Shown piece after piece: positions 6,002 to 7,418 of a stretch of DNA of 7,418 bases. The stretch comes from Candidatus Nealsoniibacteriota bacterium. GTDB lineage: Bacteria; Patescibacteriota; Minisyncoccia; Minisyncoccales; CSSED10-335. Under the pieces are notes generated by a model. The model was not told the DNA's origin. It saw only the letters and a list, made by a program, of their open reading frames with translations, and searched no databases. The DNA is taken from assembly GCA_003557585.1 (NCBI GenBank), contig PWOE01000017.1, positions 1 through 7,418 on the forward strand. Reading direction: 5' to 3'. How positions within the stretch are numbered: the first letter of the stretch is position 1; each line of letters starts with the position of its first letter. The position numbers were made by a program, and so were the translations under genes.

Positions 6002-6062
6002 GTTAATCAGAAATCAGTCTGAAATTAACTTCAAAGTTATACTAAGACAGATTTCTAGTAGA
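6002..6062 (+). promoter_or_regulatory. Overlapping RNA hairpins between rpsF and ssb
   Basis: The gap holds nested inverted repeats. Structure A pairs GTTAATCAGA (6002-6011) with TCTGA (6018-6022) and TTAAC (6025-6029), ten pairs with a 2-nt bulge and a 6-nt loop. Structure B pairs AGAAATCAGTCT (6009-6020) with AGACAGATTTCT (6045-6056), eleven of twelve positions. B encloses a small inner hairpin TAACTT/AAGTTA (6026-6039). A and B share bases and exclude each other. B ends 6 nt before the ssb GTG. A role in controlling ssb translation or binding S6/S18 is inference; simple mRNA stabilisation or processing is an alternative. Confidence 0.5.
6038..6043 (+). promoter_or_regulatory. Possible -10 element before ssb
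   Basis: TATACT repeats the rpsF -10 hexamer exactly and lies 19 nt before the ssb GTG. No convincing -35 is found 16-18 nt upstream (17 nt upstream reads CAGTCT), and no TGn precedes it. A secondary promoter for ssb-rpsR is possible but weakly supported. Confidence 0.25.
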
Positions 6063-6491
6063 GTGAACTTAAATAAAGTTATTTTAGCTGGCAGGCTAAC
6101 AAGAGATCCTGAAACTAGGGCTCTTCCTAGTGGTCAGCAAGTTGCTAATTTCAGTATAGCTACTGATAGATATTTCAACGACAAAGAAGGTCAGCGTCAA
6201 CAACAGGTAGAATTTCACAATATTGTCTTGTTCGGTAAAATAGCAGAAATCGCCTCTCAATATCTCAAAAAAGGGTCTTTAACTTTGATTGAGGGTAGAT
6301 TACAAACTAGGTCTTGGCAAGACCCAGAAGGCAATAAGAAGTATCGCACTGAGATAGTTGGAGAAAGATTGCAACTTGGTCCAAGGTCAACCAACAGTGC
6401 GGAACCTCAAAAAGAATCTTCAAGCGAAGAGATTCCTGTTATCCAAGAAGATGACGATAAAGAGATAGATATTAAAGATATCCCTTTTTAA
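6063..6491 (+). CDS. ssb: Single-stranded DNA-binding protein
   Basis: A 142-residue SSB that coats single-stranded DNA in replication, repair and recombination. The OB-fold occupies about 1-107: MNLNKVILAGRLTRDPE (1-17), QQVANFSIAT (25-34), VEFHNIVLFGKIAEIASQYLKKG (49-71) and LIEGRLQTRSW (75-85). Trp85 matches Escherichia coli Trp88, while the Trp54 position is Phe51. A short linker (about 108-125) leads to an acidic tail ending in DIPF, the conserved tip that docks partner proteins. The linker is far shorter than in E. coli SSB. The start is GTG, fixed by the strongly conserved N-terminus; no good Shine-Dalgarno precedes it. It sits between the S6 and S18 genes, the standard bacterial arrangement. 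Confidence 0.96.
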   Translation: MNLNKVILAGRLTRDPETRALPSGQQVANFSIATDRYFNDKEGQRQQQVEFHNIVLFGKIAEIASQYLKKGSLTLIEGRLQTRSWQDPEGNKKYRTEIVGERLQLGPRSTNSAEPQKESSSEEIPVIQEDDDKEIDIKDIPF

Positions 6492-6497
6492 ATAAAT

Positions 6498-6695
6498 ATG
6501 GAGTGTTACTTTTGTAAAAACAATATAAAAGAGATCGATTTCAAGAATGCACAACTTCTAGAGAGATTTACATCTGGTTTAATGAAGATTAAAGGAAGGA
6601 AAAAGACCGGAACTTGTGCCTTGCATCAAAGAGAGCTATCAAGAGCTATAAAAAGAGCTCGAGCTATGGGAATAATTTCAGCTATTCCTAGATAA
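6498..6695 (+). CDS. rpsR: 30S ribosomal protein S18 (bS18), zinc-binding form
   Basis: A 65-residue bS18, the S6 partner on the 30S platform. MECYFCKNN and TGTCALHQRELSRAIKRARAMG are diagnostic. Cys3, Cys6, Cys40 and His43 make a complete CxxC...CxxH set, as in the metal-binding (C+) form of S18; metal content is inferred from family knowledge. The ATG at 6498 lies 6 nt after the ssb stop with no recognisable Shine-Dalgarno, so translation may be coupled to ssb. No rplI (L9) gene follows, although L9 often completes this operon in bacteria. A strong terminator comes next. Confidence 0.96.
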   Translation: MECYFCKNNIKEIDFKNAQLLERFTSGLMKIKGRKKTGTCALHQRELSRAIKRARAMGIISAIPR

Positions 6696-6703
6696 GAGAA
6701 TTC

Positions 6704-6733
6704 AAAAAGGCCCCTTTGAAGGGGCCTTTTTTT
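6704..6733. terminator. Bidirectional intrinsic terminator between rpsR and recA
   Basis: GGCCCC (6709-6714) and GGGGCC (6721-6726) form a GC-only 6-bp stem with a 6-nt loop TTTGAA. It is flanked by A5 (6704-6708) and T7 (6727-6733), which extend the stem by A-T pairs. On the plus strand it ends rpsF-ssb-rpsR. On the minus strand the A5 becomes a T5 tract, and it lies 14 nt after the recA stop. It is the strongest terminator in the window. Confidence 0.93.
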
Positions 6734-6740
6734 GTTTGCT

Positions 6741-7418
6741 TTAAATCTCTTTTTTAATCTTATTAAGAACGTCTTTATTCTCTTTAAGGAAATTTCTAGC
6801 TCCTTCAGATCCTTGACCAAGCTTGGTTCCTTCATAGCTGTACCAAGCACCAGACCTCTTTATTATTCCCTTCTTTACCCCTAGATTTATAATATCGCCC
6901 TCATAAGATATTCCTTCATTATAATATATGTCAAATTCAGCGACTTTGAAGGGTGCAGCAACTTTGTTTTTAACAATTTTAGCTTTAACTCTGTTACCAA
7001 TAATCTCTTCACCCTGTTTAATCTGAGCAATTCTTCTTAAGTCAATTCTTACAGAAGCATAAAACTTAAGAGCCAGCCCTCCGGAAGTCGTCTCTGGGTT
7101 GCCATAAATTTGACCTATCTTCATTCTTGTCTGATTTAAAAATATAACTGATGTTTTTGTCTTGAATATTATTGCCGACAACTTTCTTAGTGCCGCTGAC
7201 ATCAGTCTGGCTTGAAGCCCAATCTGAAATTCGCCGACTTCACCAGCTATCTCCGCCTTTGGAGCTAAGGCAGCAACTGAGTCAATGACGATAACATCAA
7301 CTTCTCCGGAACGAACCAAACTCTCAACGATCTGAAGGCCTTGCTCTCCTGAATCAGGCTGGGATATTAACAGATCATCGGTATTAACGCCAATTCTCTT
7401 AGCATAATCAGGATCAAG
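6741..7418 (-). CDS. recA: Recombinase RecA, C-terminal part
   Basis: The frame is open from the window edge to TAA (complement of 6741-6743), giving 225 residues of RecA without the N-terminus and Walker A. RecA forms filaments on single-stranded DNA, drives strand exchange and promotes LexA self-cleavage where LexA exists. Visible residues run from LDPDYAKRIGVN through QPDSGEQGLQIVESLVRSG. Walker B is DVIVIDSVAAL (41-51). Loop L1 is at about 58-70 (AGEVGEFQIGLQA). FLNQTRMKIG (93-102) holds the Gln equivalent to E. coli Gln194. Loop L2 is GNPETTSGG (106-114). The C-terminal domain has VKNKVAAPFK and AWYSYEG. The protein stops at LNKIKKEI with no acidic tail of the E. coli kind. A TTG at 7319 lies inside the conserved LVRSG stretch and is not the start. 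Confidence 0.97.
   Translation of the reverse strand, partial: LDPDYAKRIGVNTDDLLISQPDSGEQGLQIVESLVRSGEVDVIVIDSVAALAPKAEIAGEVGEFQIGLQARLMSAALRKLSAIIFKTKTSVIFLNQTRMKIGQIYGNPETTSGGLALKFYASVRIDLRRIAQIKQGEEIIGNRVKAKIVKNKVAAPFKVAEFDIYYNEGISYEGDIINLGVKKGIIKRSGAWYSYEGTKLGQGSEGARNFLKENKDVLNKIKKEI

Noticed and set aside
1..7418. Alternative genetic code (TGA as Gly or Trp)
   Set aside because: All nine genes translate through without in-frame TGA. No gene ends in TGA (eight TAA, one TAG), but nine genes are too few to read this as stop-codon loss.
1..7418. tRNA, rRNA, CRISPR array, transposon ends or phage genes
   Set aside because: Nearly every base lies in a recognisable protein gene, and the few gaps are too short or lack the needed structure. 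No spaced direct repeats or transposase motifs were seen.

Overview
This is a 7.4 kb AT-rich, gene-dense stretch of a bacterial chromosome. It holds nine protein genes, almost no intergenic space, no RNA genes and no mobile elements. The gene set (S6, SSB and S18 as neighbours, a bacterial RecA, RNase J, TrpRS) is bacterial. Several traits point to a streamlined genome, possibly the Candidate Phyla Radiation (Patescibacteria): 2-6 nt gene spacing, a solute-binding protein carrying an inserted peptidoglycan-binding domain, a cupin-type phosphoglucose isomerase and no L9 gene after S18. That placement is inference; nothing in the window proves it. All nine genes use standard codons and end in TAA or TAG.

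Left block (1-4165, + strand): a tightly packed run of four genes. They are the C-terminal part of a family-5 ABC solute-binding protein, a cupin phosphoglucose isomerase, ribonuclease J and tryptophanyl-tRNA synthetase. Gaps are 2, 4 and 4 nt, and each downstream gene has a Shine-Dalgarno-like stretch inside the end of the gene before it, so they are probably co-transcribed. The functions (uptake, glycolysis, RNA turnover, translation) do not form one pathway.

Middle (4160-5506, - strand): a phosphomannomutase/phosphoglucomutase converges on trpS. The two genes overlap by exactly six bases, the palindrome TTATAA, which spells Leu-stop on both strands. Each gene's candidate terminator hairpin lies inside the other's coding sequence. 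The mutase and the isomerase both act on hexose phosphates.

Divergent promoter region (5507-5581): 75 bp hold two back-to-back sigma-70-like promoters with extended -10 elements, one for the mutase and one for rpsF. Both are so close to the start codons that both mRNAs should be leaderless or nearly so.

Right block (5582-6735, + strand): rpsF-ssb-rpsR, closed by a strong, probably bidirectional terminator. The 61-bp rpsF-ssb gap contains overlapping inverted repeats that can form two mutually exclusive RNA structures. recA (6741 to the window end, - strand) converges on the same terminator, and its N-terminal part lies outside the window.

I found no wholly new multi-gene system. The points most worth following are the leaderless divergent promoters, the rpsF-ssb RNA structures, the shared palindromic stop with reciprocal terminators, and the domain insertion in the solute-binding protein.
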